Source: Phaeoceros laevis
Lineage: Eukaryota; Anthocerotophyta; Anthocerotopsida; Notothyladales
Length of the DNA: 50,421 nucleotides
Assembly: GCA_049999765.1 (NCBI GenBank)
Contig: JBNGIQ010009150.1
Location: 54,411 to 104,831, forward strand
Reading direction: 5' to 3'
The notes beneath the pieces are model-generated. The model was not told where the DNA came from. It worked only from the letters and a program-made list of their open reading frames with translations, and searched no databases. Made by a program: the position numbers and the translations under genes. Numbering within the stretch: position 1 is the first letter of the stretch; each line of letters starts with the position of its first letter. Positions 13,382-26,950 of the stretch are shown here, in pieces.

Positions 13382-13487
13382 GCTCATCATGCAGTATAGG
13401 CAGTTATAAAGGTAGTTATAAAAATTGAATCGTTGCTCATTATGAAGTGCAGGTCCTTATGAAGGTAGTTATGAAGTTTGGATTTGT
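13382..13487. repeat. Two diverged copies of a 53-bp tandem repeat
   Basis: Copies start at 13382 and 13435, both with gctcat(c/t)atg; they share a run ending ggtagttat(a/g)aa. Several substitutions separate them, so the duplication is old. Confidence 0.6.
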
Positions 13488-13632
13488 TGTCAAGACTTAG
13501 GATACCATAGGCATAAGACTAGATCTAGCTTAGTAGTTATGAAACGCAACTCCAGTCCTTGAGCAAGTACAACGTGCCGGAAGAGTACAAAGAGTACACC
13601 GGAGTGCTCACTTGGACGATAGAGATGTTATG

Positions 13633-13681
13633 CTGTCAGGGGAAGACTTCGGCCGGTCGTAGAGAGCCTTCCCCTTGTCAG
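13633..13681. repeat. Imperfect hairpin containing a segment duplicated from 12883
   Basis: The arm ctgtcaggggaag at 13633-13645 pairs imperfectly with cttccccttgtcag at 13668-13681. The right half (13654-13675) repeats 22 bases found exactly at about 12883-12904 upstream of CSI. There the following bases (cttcccctgacag) are the exact reverse complement of the left arm. This looks like two pieces of a small inverted-repeat element. Confidence 0.5.
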
Positions 13682-13930
13682 CTTTACTTGGAGAAGAAAG
13701 AAGGATAGAGATGTTATTCTTATTAGCTCCGTTCGCAAGAGGACAATGTCATGGATGTCAGCTTTACTTGGAGAAAAATGAAGGATAGAGATGTTATTCC
13801 TATTAGCTCTGTTCGCAAGAGGACAATGTTATGGATGTCGGCTTTACTTGGAGAAAAATGAAGGATAGAGATGTTATTCTCATTAGCTCTGTTCGCAAGA
13901 GGACAACGTTATGGATGTCAACTTTGCACG
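13677..13930. repeat. 80-bp tandem repeat, three copies plus a short fourth start
   Basis: Units begin at 13677, 13757, 13837 and 13917, each with gtc(a/g)(g/a)cttt. Each full unit contains ggatagagatgttattc and gttcgcaagaggacaa. The period is exactly 80 bp with only a few substitutions, so the array is recent. The fourth copy diverges after about 10 bases. Confidence 0.9.
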
Positions 13931-14175
13931 TTATAAAGCAATCATTTAGATGCACGTGCGTGCATCTCAAGGACAAAGCATAAGATGGATGCACATGAGG
14001 AACAAAGGAAGGGAACTCATTAAGCACTTTTGGGCCGAAAAGTACTCTTTAAAAGAAACCATACAAAAAGGCACAATGTCCCTATGACAAATGACAATTA
14101 TTGTGAGAAAGATATGGCCGCAACAGATAGAGAAAGTCATGCAACTTTTTGTTGAAAGAGAGTGAATCAGATAAA

Positions 14176-14520
14176 TTGTTTAAAATTAGATGTCCTTGGC
14201 TATTGTGAATTTGTGAGCAGAAAGTGGTTGCAGCATGTAGAAAAAGTCATGCAACCTTTTATCCATGAGCAAGTTTTGTAACTGTCATGGCTACATCCGA
14301 TTAGATGGCGTAGTCGTGTAGATATAAACCTATCTATAATCTCGTTTTTCTCTCTTCCACACATTTAAAGTGATTTTTATGACATTCATTTGTTGGTGAC
14401 ACATTCATTTTAACTAAAGCTGGAATCCTTCCTTCCTTCCTTCTTGGTTCCTTCCTTCCTTCCATCCTTCCAGAGACAGTGGTACATTGTTTAAAATTAG
14501 TTGTCCTTGGCTCATTAGAG
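14176..14520. repeat. Dispersed pair of about 30-bp repeats flanking a CCTT microsatellite
   Basis: A segment beginning ttgtttaaaattag and continuing tgtccttggct occurs at 14176 and again at 14487 with one substitution. Between them, at about 14427-14470, is a cctt-rich microsatellite with interruptions. Confidence 0.6.
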
Positions 14521-15243
14521 ATTAAGAAAGAGAAGGTAGGAAGAAACTTAGATTTCCAAATAATTAGCGACTTGAAAGACCAAATCTGGTCTTCTATTGC
14601 GAAATGAAGTCTTTCAGTGCCATATGCTAACCACGTGTTGAGCATGAGGAGATTTATTTATCGTGCTTAGGGTAGATAGATAGTTTATTTTGTGCTTGGT
14701 GAAAAGTTGAAAATCCCGGTATGGAAGGGAAGGATGGAAAAGGACCAAACGGTTATAACTTATAAGTTTGCAAAACGAGCGGAGAAAAAGAAAGCAAAGG
14801 ATAAAAATCCAGGGAGCAATAGACTGACAAGTGCGTCTCTCGAGGGTGAAGTGATGAGTACGTCTTTGGACAAGGCTTCACGGGACCAGCTTTTGGCCGC
14901 GCCCTTCCAACGGACAAACTGGTTCCTTGCCCTCACGGGTGGTGTCGGTATGGTGAATTGGTGAGGGCGACTGCAGTCACTGTACCCTATAATACAGCTC
15001 GTAAAAAAAACCTTTTTGCGAGTCGGCTACCTGGCTGGCAGACGTCACCGGAGCACCAACGTCCCTATCGTGCCAGACGCTATCCTGCCCAGTGCCAACT
15101 CCCACAACCACAACCGTACGTACGTTCTACACTTTCAGAAAAACTTCCCATCCCACGGTTCCCACCCATCGCTATTTTAATTCCTAGTAAGTTGGTGTGC
15201 CGATGGTTATTAATTATCCACTATCAAAATTTCGAAACTAAGA

Positions 15244-15307
15244 ACTGTAGTACCGGAATCGCCAAACTGTAGTACCGGAATCGCAAAACTGTAGTACCGG
15301 AATCGCC
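15244..15307. repeat. 22-bp tandem repeat, three copies
   Basis: The unit actgtagtaccggaatcgcc plus two A's starts at 15244, 15266 and 15288. Copies are nearly identical. The function is unknown. Confidence 0.85.
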
Positions 15308-16067
15308 ATCCTCGCTTGGAAGCGTTGAAAATAACGGTCGTCTCTCATCCAAAAAGAGGAGCCCCAAAACACTCAAAAACAGTTACAATCTCAAGTTTGC
15401 AATGAGCAATACATAGTTCCACAGCTAAGTAGGATGCTGCTTGATATGAATCAATTTTAGTACGATATAAAATAGGGATCATTTCATGAAAAAAATGGTA
15501 AATAAGGGGGATGTAGATTGGGTTCTTGGAACCCCTGGAACCACCCCAAGTAAATCCTTCTTTCCTAGAACATATCCGTATGCTGATACTATTCCATTAA
15601 ATGAAAATTTGTTGATTGCTAATAATGCAATCGTCAGTGTTATGAGATGCTTTCAAAAATTTAAAGCAATACTAGGCAAGGCTGCTTTCTATGGGAAACA
15701 AAAACATGAGCATTCAACTTTAATGGGTCAGTCTAAGTTTTGCTGCATAAAGCGAGACTGTTATACACATCTTTGCAAGGTTGCATATCCATGCTCTGGA
15801 TTCTCTATGGGCGGATACTGGCCCTCTAGGAAAGGGTAGGATAGACCGGCGGACATGTTAGAGGGTTATTAGACTCCGCTAAATAGAATACAATTTGGCC
15901 CTTTCACATCTAACTTCTAGGTAGATTGGTAAGTTCGAGGTTTCAAATGTTGATGGGCATCACCGCACTGGCCCTTTGGCCTTACGGTCTTTCTCTGGGG
16001 CCGGGTTGAGGTCGGTGCTGAAGGTGATGAGGGACTCCTCATCCTGCGATAAACCAATCAACATTCA

Positions 16068-18837
16068 TCACAAGTCGAGTCTGTCAATATTCGAGTACCC
16101 TCCACCAAATGTCTGACCTGGAGTCGAGGTACTTGAGGTGGCTACCTCAGAGGCGCGTCTTTGGGGAGAGTAGGCAAGCGCCATGCCCCATGCCTCGTCC
16201 AGTTCGTCCATCACTTCGCTCATGGTTGGCCGGTCATGGCTAGTTTGTCTGGTGCAGGCTACTGCAATTTCCAGCATCTTCTGGTATGCTGGTACAGAGT
16301 AGACGCCTTTCAACCGAGGATCCACCAATTCATCCAGGTTGCCGTCGTAGAGCGCTCTAGCTGCCTGCAGGCATCAGACAGAAGCTACAGGTTGTGAGCT
16401 GGCTGGTATAGGGGGTACAGGCCAACCTGGATGGGAAGTTGTGTAGGCATTACCGCCTTGACAAGGGAGTAGGGGTGGTTTCCCTCAAGGCTGAAGTTGA
16501 AGATAGGTTTCCTGCCTGAGATGAGCTGTAGCATCACGACACCTAAGCTGTAGACGTCGCTGGCGAAGGTGAGAGTGCCTGCGTTCATGTACTCCGGGTC
16601 CATGTAGCCTGTGGTTCCTCTCACCTCCGTCACCACGTATGATTCATCCATGGCTATGAAGCGTGACAAGCCGAAGTCCGACACTTTAGCCTCCATGTGC
16701 TCATTCAGCAAGATGTTGGTAGGCTGCACACACCATCCATCCAGAGAGGCTGAGCTCATGGTTGACATCAGTTCCTCATTAGAATCGATGCTTCAGAGGG
16801 GCTGACTCACCTTGATGTCCCGATGCACGATGTATCCGCCTGGATACATGTGCAGGAACCATATGCCCTTTGCTGCCCCCACGGAAATGCTGATCCTCTG
16901 CTCCCACGTCAGGGGTGGACCATCACCTGCCACAAGACCATCCGTGAGAGTTTCTGCTCTTGGAAAGGCTGTCACAAGTAGGTGATTTTGAGTGCCATGT
17001 ACCACTTGAGCTCCGAAAGGTAGGGATCATACCGAACAGGAGCTGCGAGAGGTTGCCCTTGGAGCAGTATTCGTAGACAAGAAGGTGTTCGTCAGCTGTT
17101 TTGCAGAGGCCCAACAGAGTGGCCAAATTGGGATGCCTTACCCGTGACAGGTTCTCCACTTCCTTGTAGAATGTGTCCAGCTTCTTCTCATTGTTGATCC
17201 GTTTAACGGCCACCAGCTGGCCGCTAGGAAGTACTCCACGGTAAACAATGCCGGCGCTGCCCTCTCCCAGGAAATTTTTCTCTGAAAAGTTCTCAGTTGC
17301 TTTCATGAGCTCTTTGGCAGAAAAGGAGTACAAACCCGAGTGAGAGTCCGATCCGTGAATTAAAACTGGTCTGGAAGAGGGTGGACCGGACTTCGTGGAT
17401 GCCTCATCTGCATGTGGCTCACCACCTGTTCTTCCAACGCATGTCAATGCCTCACACATCAGGCATTCATTCTTTAACCAGCGGCATGACAAACGAACGG
17501 TGGTTGAGGGCCCTACTCTTTGCAGTGCTGTCATTCTGTTTGCCGGCTTTCTGCTGCTCTCGTTGCCCTTTGCGAAATGGCTGAAGAGTAAAAAGGTTGA
17601 ACTTCCCAGGAGGTATGGACCTGCTCCTTCTCAACATAGCCAAGAGAGCTCCCAAAAATAGCAGTAGAACTAGGGTGGCGACCGTTGCGACTACAATCAG
17701 CCCAACTGATAAAACAGGTTCAGGACTGGCTTGCCTGGGGAAATCTGCCACTGGTGAGTACAGCAGAGGCATCAAGAGTGTTGCTTCGAACGCCATCTAA
17801 GAAAAAAAGGCTAAGCCCAGTTGTTCCAACGACAAGGCTTACCAGTTTGGTTGAAAACTCCGGCAACTGCGTAAAAGGTTGAAGCAATTGTCAAGAATGA
17901 ATTCACCACCACAATTCAAAGAGGAGTGTCAAAGCAGCTGGTCTCCAGTATAGTTATCAATCACAGCTGTGGGTTGCTTGAGAAGCGGAAATCTTGCAAA
18001 GACTATGAGCACTTACTTTTCACGCATTCGTACAGGGCTTGAGTTGACGCACTGTTCCCGATGTCGAGGCTGGCAATGGCTACCAGCATAGCAGCCCAAC
18101 AGACATTGCTGGAAACTTCTCCTCCATGCTTTACACTTAAGGACGATTGGGCCTGTTTGAAGGCGTCCAGGCAGGCGGGGCAGGAGTGAGGTTGCACATC
18201 CCGACATAGAGTGGCCACAGTGTCAAAACTGCCGTCTCCAAGTGAGGTCTTCAGATCCGTGAGTTTTGTGAAGTAGCAGAGGCTATCGTTGCCCGAAACT
18301 GTGAAAGCTGGACTGCTGAAGCAGGTCTGGCTGTTGGTCCAATTTTGGCGGGACGCTTGTAGTGCGCACGCTGCCTCGTCGGCGTGTGCTAAGAAGAGCT
18401 GCTCCCCATTGGTTTTATTGCAGTTGAGGGCCAAAGCCTGGGAAAAACTTGTGATTGCCTCGACACAGCAAACAGAGGTGTCCAATCCAGTTTGCGCCGC
18501 GCCCTCCAGGCAATAGTCGGGTGGAGTGAATGTCCAGTTCAAAGGACCTGCGAAATTTCCAGTCCTTGCTCAATTTTCACAGCCATTTGATACACGTCCG
18601 TCCCCACTGGCCAGCAGACTAGCTAGTGCGGAAGCTAAAGCAGCGACGATGACCTGCCAATCTCGATGAAGACCATTACAGACAAGGGGCGGGAGGTTTC
18701 TTACATGATGCATCAATGCGTTCGAAGTCCATAATTTCCGCCCGCCCTTGTAGGCACAAGGCTCCTCCAAGCAAGTCGAACAGGACCACTATCAGTAGTA
18801 TAGCAGCAACATGTGTAGGGATCCGAAACATCTTCAT
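16068..18837 (-). CDS. SPARK-domain receptor-like kinase
   Basis: Eight exons, 18837-18705, 18547-18017, 17866-17843, 17744-17621, 17370-17033, 16926-16811, 16723-16454 and 16364-16068, sum to 1833 nt (610 aa) and stay in frame. The start gives a signal peptide (about 1-30). A Cys-rich ectodomain (about 45-220) opens with CPLNWTF and carries paired CVEA/CPAC/CVK cysteines, as in the SPARK domain of At1g11050-type kinases. The membrane helix is near 240-266. The kinase has GEGSAGIVYRG (307-316), VAVK (K327), HRDIK (D420), DFG (D438) and a GTTGYMDPE segment, so it is probably active. It should sense an unknown ligand at the plasma membrane; SPARK kinases include regulators of arbuscular symbiosis in other plants. 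The 24-nt third exon and the fourth exon's weak donor (GTCCAT) are the least certain parts of the model. Confidence 0.82.
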
Positions 18838-19649
18838 GGCGGAATATGCAGACACTAGTCTCCGGGTCTTCTCGAGAGAAGCTTCAAGTGTTTGAAATAG
18901 CTTTTGTCTCTGAGGCTCCATTTTGCAGCAGATGTATGTAATTTCCATCCTCAGGCTGCTCAACGGTCTCCATGGATGGCACAGACCTTGAGCTCTTTGT
19001 CTTCAGACCTTCAGCTGTGGATGGAACTCTCCGACCGCTGCGCGAGTGCTAGCTCCTGCCAAAGTCTTGATGGATGGAGCAACTTAAATTGTGCCCTGAT
19101 TGCACGAACTTGGTCTACTGATAGATTTCGGACAGAGCCTGCAGTCAGACAGTTGTTCATCCGTCTGCCAGAGCAGATACAGTTTTCTCCAGGTGGATTT
19201 GCATCATCCAGCGAGGTGCCACTGAGGACGATCATCACAAGAGAATTGATGGAGAATGTCCCACTGGTAATTTCCAAGTACTTGCGAGCATTTTGTCGCC
19301 CTGCCGCCATGGCTCTATGTGTTGTCTCCTTCTTCGGCGTCCGGAAGCTACGATGTAGCTGTCTACTATATGCAACGTGCTTTTTCCGGGCACTCCAGGT
19401 ATGCCGGCAGCTCCGTAATAACCTGACCGTCGCTGAGGTGCAGGCGTGATCGTGGAGATACAGTAGTGGCAGGACGGCACATGTCGAAGCAATTCCAGCT
19501 CTGAGAGCTTGACACGTTGCTTTAATTTGCTGACATTGTCACTTTTCTCAAGACATTTACAAGGCTTCTCCACAAACAGTACGGCGGCAGCCGGGTCGAC
19601 AACGTCCTACGTATGTACAATGACGATTTCTCGTCTTGACGAGCCTGGT
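18838..19649. other. Spacer between SPARK kinase and CBSX3
   Basis: The region should hold the SPARK kinase promoter and CBSX3 3' UTR. Two long overlapping antisense frames exist (plus 18973-19449 from its first ATG, minus 19310-19011). Neither has a recognisable domain. Confidence 0.4.
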
Positions 19650-20639
19650 CTAGTACCCACCTTGAATATAGTCGTTCATTCGTGATAACTCCTCGCGATG
19701 CTCTTTCACAATGGCCCGGACCACGTCCCCGATGGAAACCATGCCCTTCATCTCCTTATTCTCCACGACGGGGATGTGCCTGATCCGATTATCTGACGCA
19801 GACATACAGCGGATAGTGAGGCCCCTGGCGCCACACGATCGATCGCATTTGCTTCCAAGATGGACAGGACAGGCGTTAGAACTACGCACCAGTCATAAGC
19901 TCCATTGCTTGCAAGAGCTTCGTGTCGGGGCTCACAGTGATTAGCTTGTTCTGCAATAAGGTTGGGACAGAAACAGCTGAGGTCGCAGCCCAAAAAAGTG
20001 ATGCATGCCCCAACACAGGAAGTATTTGGTAGCTCAACCCACCTCCTCAGTCATGATGTCCCCAACCTTTGTCGATTTGGAGGATCTGCCCTGTACAATA
20101 ATCTTCCTGAGGTAGTCTGATGACATGAAGACAAAGGTCAGTCCATGTTTCCATGCCAGGAATCTGAGGTAGGGGCACTTCAAGCCAGCTGTGTACCTCT
20201 CTCTGTGATAATGCCGGCAATGGAGGACTTTTCTCCTGGGCGCACCACCAAAAGTGCTCCCACATTGCTGGAAGTCATCTGCCCATGCCACACTCACCCA
20301 GTCAGTCCGGGGCGCTACACCACCCACCACGCACAATGCAAATGAACAAGCCGAGACAGGAGCGTTGGTCCGAGAACCCACAGATTTCACGGCATCGTAG
20401 ACAGTGTCATCGGTGGTACAGAAGAGCCAAGATCCGTCAGCCTTGCCCTTGCCCTTGAGGAGATCGGCTATGGTGTTTGACTCGAACCCGTGTTCTTCAA
20501 GAGGAGGAGACTCAGCTTTACCCGCCTCGAAAGGCTGCTGGAGCTGAGAAGTCGTTCTGATGCCTCCTACGCGGACATGCTGCAGAATGCCTGCTTTCAC
20601 AGCCGAGCCATTTGATTTGGCCAGCCTGAAAAATTGCAT
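19650..20639 (-). CDS. CBSX3: Mitochondrial CBS-domain protein CBSX3
   Basis: Five exons, 20639-20382, 20278-20197, 20116-20043, 19950-19890 and 19792-19650, give 618 nt or 205 aa, matching the roughly 206 aa of Arabidopsis CBSX3. After an N-terminal mitochondrial presequence (MQFFRLAKSNG, then LQHVRV) come the conserved EEHGFES block and a pair of CBS motifs. Diagnostic strings are TTDDTVYDAVKS, GIITERDYLRK, GRSSKSTKVGDIMTEE, DNRIRHIPVV and the terminal DYIQGGY. CBSX proteins bind adenosyl ligands and activate thioredoxins; CBSX3 partners with the o-type mitochondrial thioredoxin and affects ROS. The ATG at 20639 is chosen over a TTG-led extension four codons upstream. All four introns are 80-103 bp. 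Confidence 0.95.
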
Positions 20640-23127
20640 CTTGTTGCGCAACCGGAGCTACAGTAGTACGTTTTACACACTGCTTCCTGAACACCTGTTT
20701 GCAGCCGCCACAAATTAGGAAAGATGTGGCATGCAGCCAAATGATACACCGAGTAAGTCTCCAAACCCTTCATGTCAGCCAACTAAACCGCTGGTCAGTT
20801 CTTAAAATGTCCAGACATGGTCCTGCCCCATAGAACCCAAGCCCTCGGCAGCACAACACACATTTGAAGGTGACAGTCCCAGCCCTGCAAAGCGGATCAT
20901 GTGGGAAGGCATATCCATGTCTGAAGGCCTCCCATGCAAAGGCTGAGGCCTCTCTTCAACTCACAGGCACCAGGAAAGCGGGGACCCAGACGTGCAAAAA
21001 AACGAGTCCGAGGAGTAGGTTCACTCAAAAGAGCACAGAAACGCAAGAGGAGGAGTCGGTCATGGGGCCAATGTCAAGAAGACCGCAATTGGGCACCGAT
21101 GCGCTGAGATCCCTGTCCTCTCAAAGAAAAGAACCCCTGCAAGCGGACAGGAAGGAGGAAAAGCGGGTTGGGAGCAATCAAGGTAGGTGGTCACCCTCAC
21201 CAAGCGCAGCCAAGCAGACCCGGAAGTTTCTCGGCACAATTGGCTTCGCCGGCGGCGCAGCAGCCCCTTTGCCTTTGGCTCCCTGAGAGCTCACGCTGCT
21301 TCTGCGCTCTCCTCCATAAGTTGTGCTGCTGCTGCGCCGCTAGAGACTTGATGCTGAAGAAGGAGGTGCCAGTGCCTTCAGGATGGGTGGGTCCCGCTGC
21401 CGACGTGGAGATAAGGATTCACCTGCGACACATGGCGTGGTCCCCACACTCACTTAGCGGCATCTCCCTCCTTAGGGTTCAGCTGTCAGGGTGCCCGTTT
21501 GTCAGGGTGCCGCTTGTGGCGGCGCAATAGCAGACAACTCTCGCGAATTTCAAGAGCGGACTGGAGTTCCCTTTTGTGCGTCGTTTTTGTTGCTAATGGC
21601 TGTCTACCGCAGCGCCTAAGGACAGTGCGCTGCCTACGGTGCTCCGGAGTCTGGACAACTGCCATGAGCACAGGGACAATCAAATTAGGGTTTTCTGTTT
21701 CCATTGTGTGCTCACGATTAGGAATTTTGCATGGTCATTGAGATTTCCACCTGCCCTACTTCTGCGCTGTTCATTTGTTGTATGTTTTGACTGGCTAATC
21801 ACTCACGGAAGGACATGAACGCCACCCTTTCTATTGAAAATTAGCAGCGAAAGCTGGCTGATCTGAGATGCAGGATGCATGATGGATATACAGAGTTTGT
21901 CCAATTCACTTCCACTTAATGTAGCTGTCTTGGCCGCTTTACAATAACATTGAAACAGGAGTAGTCCAGTTTTTCAACTTAGGTTAGACTGGTTTGCTCT
22001 TAAAATGTTTTGCGAGCTGCGTGGCATGTCCGGAATTATTTTTTTATGGGCTCAAAAGGTTCCTAAAGTGGCATAGTCTTGCATGTCTAAATTGGATTGA
22101 AATAAATTCCAGGCGAAGCAATCAAGGCACAGTTGCTGAGATGTTGCTTTGCTGCAAGTTTTGGGGTCTCCACATCTCCTTTTCACTGACCTATCCACAT
22201 AGGGAGGAGTGAGATCAGTGCTTGGCCCAGGAAATTACAAGAACTATCCAGCCATTAGAAGTACTGGTGAGACGCAAGACTTCATTGATAAAACATAATC
22301 ACGCGATGCCCATGTTTGGCAGGAACATGAGGACTGAAGTTACAGTATGCACCTTACAATAAGAGGATCATGGTGCATTCCTATTATTTCGACCTGCATT
22401 ACGCTGACGACCCAAGAGTGCAGTCTACTTTCTCCTTCCATCAACTCAAGACAGAATATGGGGATTTCATATTTCCATACTACGGCAGAGTAGCAGCACA
22501 CTGCACCGTGAAGACTCTTTCGCGACTTGCTCCTTCATATAGAAGTCAATGCACTTCACATTCCCCACTTGGGCTGGAAGCTGGAAGTGGGCTACTGACG
22601 AGCACATCCAGAATCGTCAGTTCCTCTTGCCTCTTTGGTACATAGCTTGCAAGTTTACATGTTGTAGCATACCGCTACCGCAACGGCAACTTCTAGAAAC
22701 TTCGTGCCCTTGGAGACGGCAGAAGATTGACAGACTTCCACCTGCCATGTGCCTACTACAGTGACCTTGCAGGAAACCTCTGCATATGCTGCTATTTTAC
22801 AGGTTGCTAGTTGTACAGGTTTCAATTGTCTACCTCTGCATTCAAATCGTCCACAGATTCACCTGCAAGCCAAGGGTCACCCAAATCTGTACAGCTTAGA
22901 ATATAATGATGGCTACACTATCTATGCCTACCCACACTGACCCCAGGCGGCAGCGAATCATTGTCTGGCACACCATTTCCAATCAGTCGGGACCCTTCCC
23001 GCTGTCAGGGGCTGGTAGCTGAATGAAACAGCAAAAATTGAAGGAAAATCGATGTGAGATTGCTCAACTGTTCCAGTCCTAACTACTTTCAACTGAGGTG
23101 CATCACTTACAAGACTGCAGGCTGCAG
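20640..23127. other. 2.5 kb upstream of CBSX3 and downstream of beta-amylase
   Basis: The region should contain the CBSX3 promoter/5' UTR and the beta-amylase 3' UTR. Plus-strand frames at 20864-21286 and 22370-22645 are open but look like chance. I see no RNA gene. Confidence 0.45.
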
Positions 23128-25531
<2,404 letters not shown>

Positions 25532-26950
25532 TGCCTCTGCTGTTGGAACAAATTTTCTCAGTGGAATTCAGCTGCTCCGCGCGCTGCCTGTGCCTTCTCA
25601 TCCGTGAAGCTTGTGCTGCTTTTGTAGAGCACGGGCCGGGCATTCTGCTTGGCGAAACCGGGGGACAGGTTCCGCCTGGTAATGCCAGGAGCAGTTTGCC
25701 TGCCGTGTGACCGTGGCTCATGGAACACTGGCCCACGCGTCGGCCTGGCGGCGGGAGCGAATGAGAGCCCAGCCGCGATACACCTGTCTGACCAGGTGGC
25801 AGTGCAAGAAATGCACCAATGGGGCTGTACAGCCTTTTACCACACATTCCATATCGCAATATCATATCTCCTACTTCCTGGCACGGCCTACCCACTACCT
25901 GACGGACAAGTGTGATATGGGACGGCCTACCCAGTAGCTGACGGACAAGTGTGATATGGGCAGCGGGGCCAGCGTAGTTACACTCCGTTTTCCACCTCCG
26001 CATCCTGCTGCATTTCCAGTAGTGGTAGTAGTAGTAGATTATGGTGTTTAGCCAACTCCACATGGGAATTGAACACTCCAGCATAGGTTCAACATTTCCT
26101 CCGATTGCAGGTGATAAGTGTATCACCCAAAAGTTCCACAAGTGCACCTTATTCAACCGAGCAGCTGATTATGCAAACACCAAAATGCCATCTTGCCCAG
26201 ATGTGATGAAGCAATAAACGCGCACCCATACATATTACCACACTGGCCTTACAGTTTCCACCGTGAGTAGACTACACAACTCCATGCAAGGAATGTCAGA
26301 ATGGAAGAAGATGACGAAAGTGTATATGTACTCCGCTTTGTAATATATATATCCTTGAGAATGGGACCCCACTTGTCTTGCGTCTCTCGGAAGTGTTCGT
26401 AGACTGATGAGACATTTGAGAATGACGCGAGTGGTCTATGAGCACGTCTGAAAGTCACTGTCCCACATGCAGTTGGATAAGGTAGATTTGATATGAAGAG
26501 ACAATGGGGCCACTCAAAGGCAAGCCAAAAGCAGCTTAAATTCGAATCGTTCAAAAGGACTCACTTTCCCACCATGTGCCCCACGCCCACTTCAGCTTTT
26601 TGCAAGCCACCGAAGGGACGGACCCAAACAATCACTCAAACGGTCAATGGGTACAAAATAACTGATCCTTTCACAAATGATAGGCCCACGATTAGTGGCG
26701 AAATACATAATTCCCCGCAGAAGTGGGGAGAGAAGGCAAACCTGACATCTACCATTGTCCAACACTACATGCCGTTGAGGGAAACAAATCTCTCTGCCTA
26801 CGCCGGGGTGCACAGGGATGACCCAGGTACATAGCTCAAGAGGTTAACTCCCTGTGGCTTGGATGAAAGACTATGACGAGACGTTAGGCTGCATTCAACA
26901 TTGGTCGCATTCCTTCAAGCAAACTGTCAAGCCTGCTCCTCCTACAGAAC
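25532..26950. other. Upstream region of beta-amylase and 3' end of RRM/SPOC gene
   Basis: Contains a 39-bp tandem duplication (listed separately) and a short gta microsatellite near 26025. No exon-like frame is recognised; the plus frame 26493-26834 has no domain. Confidence 0.45.
25883..25960. repeat. 39-bp tandem duplication
   Basis: Two adjacent copies, 25883-25921 and 25922-25960, begin acggcctaccca and end gtgtgatatggg. They differ at only two positions, so the duplication is recent. It lies about 350 bp upstream of the beta-amylase start. Confidence 0.9.

Larger units (their letters stand above)
12677..16067. other. 3.4 kb repeat-rich intergenic region upstream of CSI
   Basis: The left part is GC-rich CSI promoter/5' UTR. 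From about 13.2 kb the sequence turns AT-rich and contains several tandem or dispersed repeats, listed separately. Frames at 14692-14964 and 15486-15839 are open but have no recognisable domain. The right end should include the 3' UTR of the SPARK kinase. Confidence 0.5.

Noticed and set aside
13382-15307. CRISPR-like reading of the tandem repeats
   Set aside because: Repeats are directly adjacent without unique spacers and the genome is a plant nucleus.
15486-15839. 117-codon plus frame in AT-rich spacer
   Set aside because: No motif and no conserved look; flanked by repeats. It could be a small novel gene but nothing supports it.
20864-21286. 140-codon plus frame upstream of CBSX3
   Set aside because: Low-complexity Lys/Ser/Thr content, no recognisable domain or partner exon.
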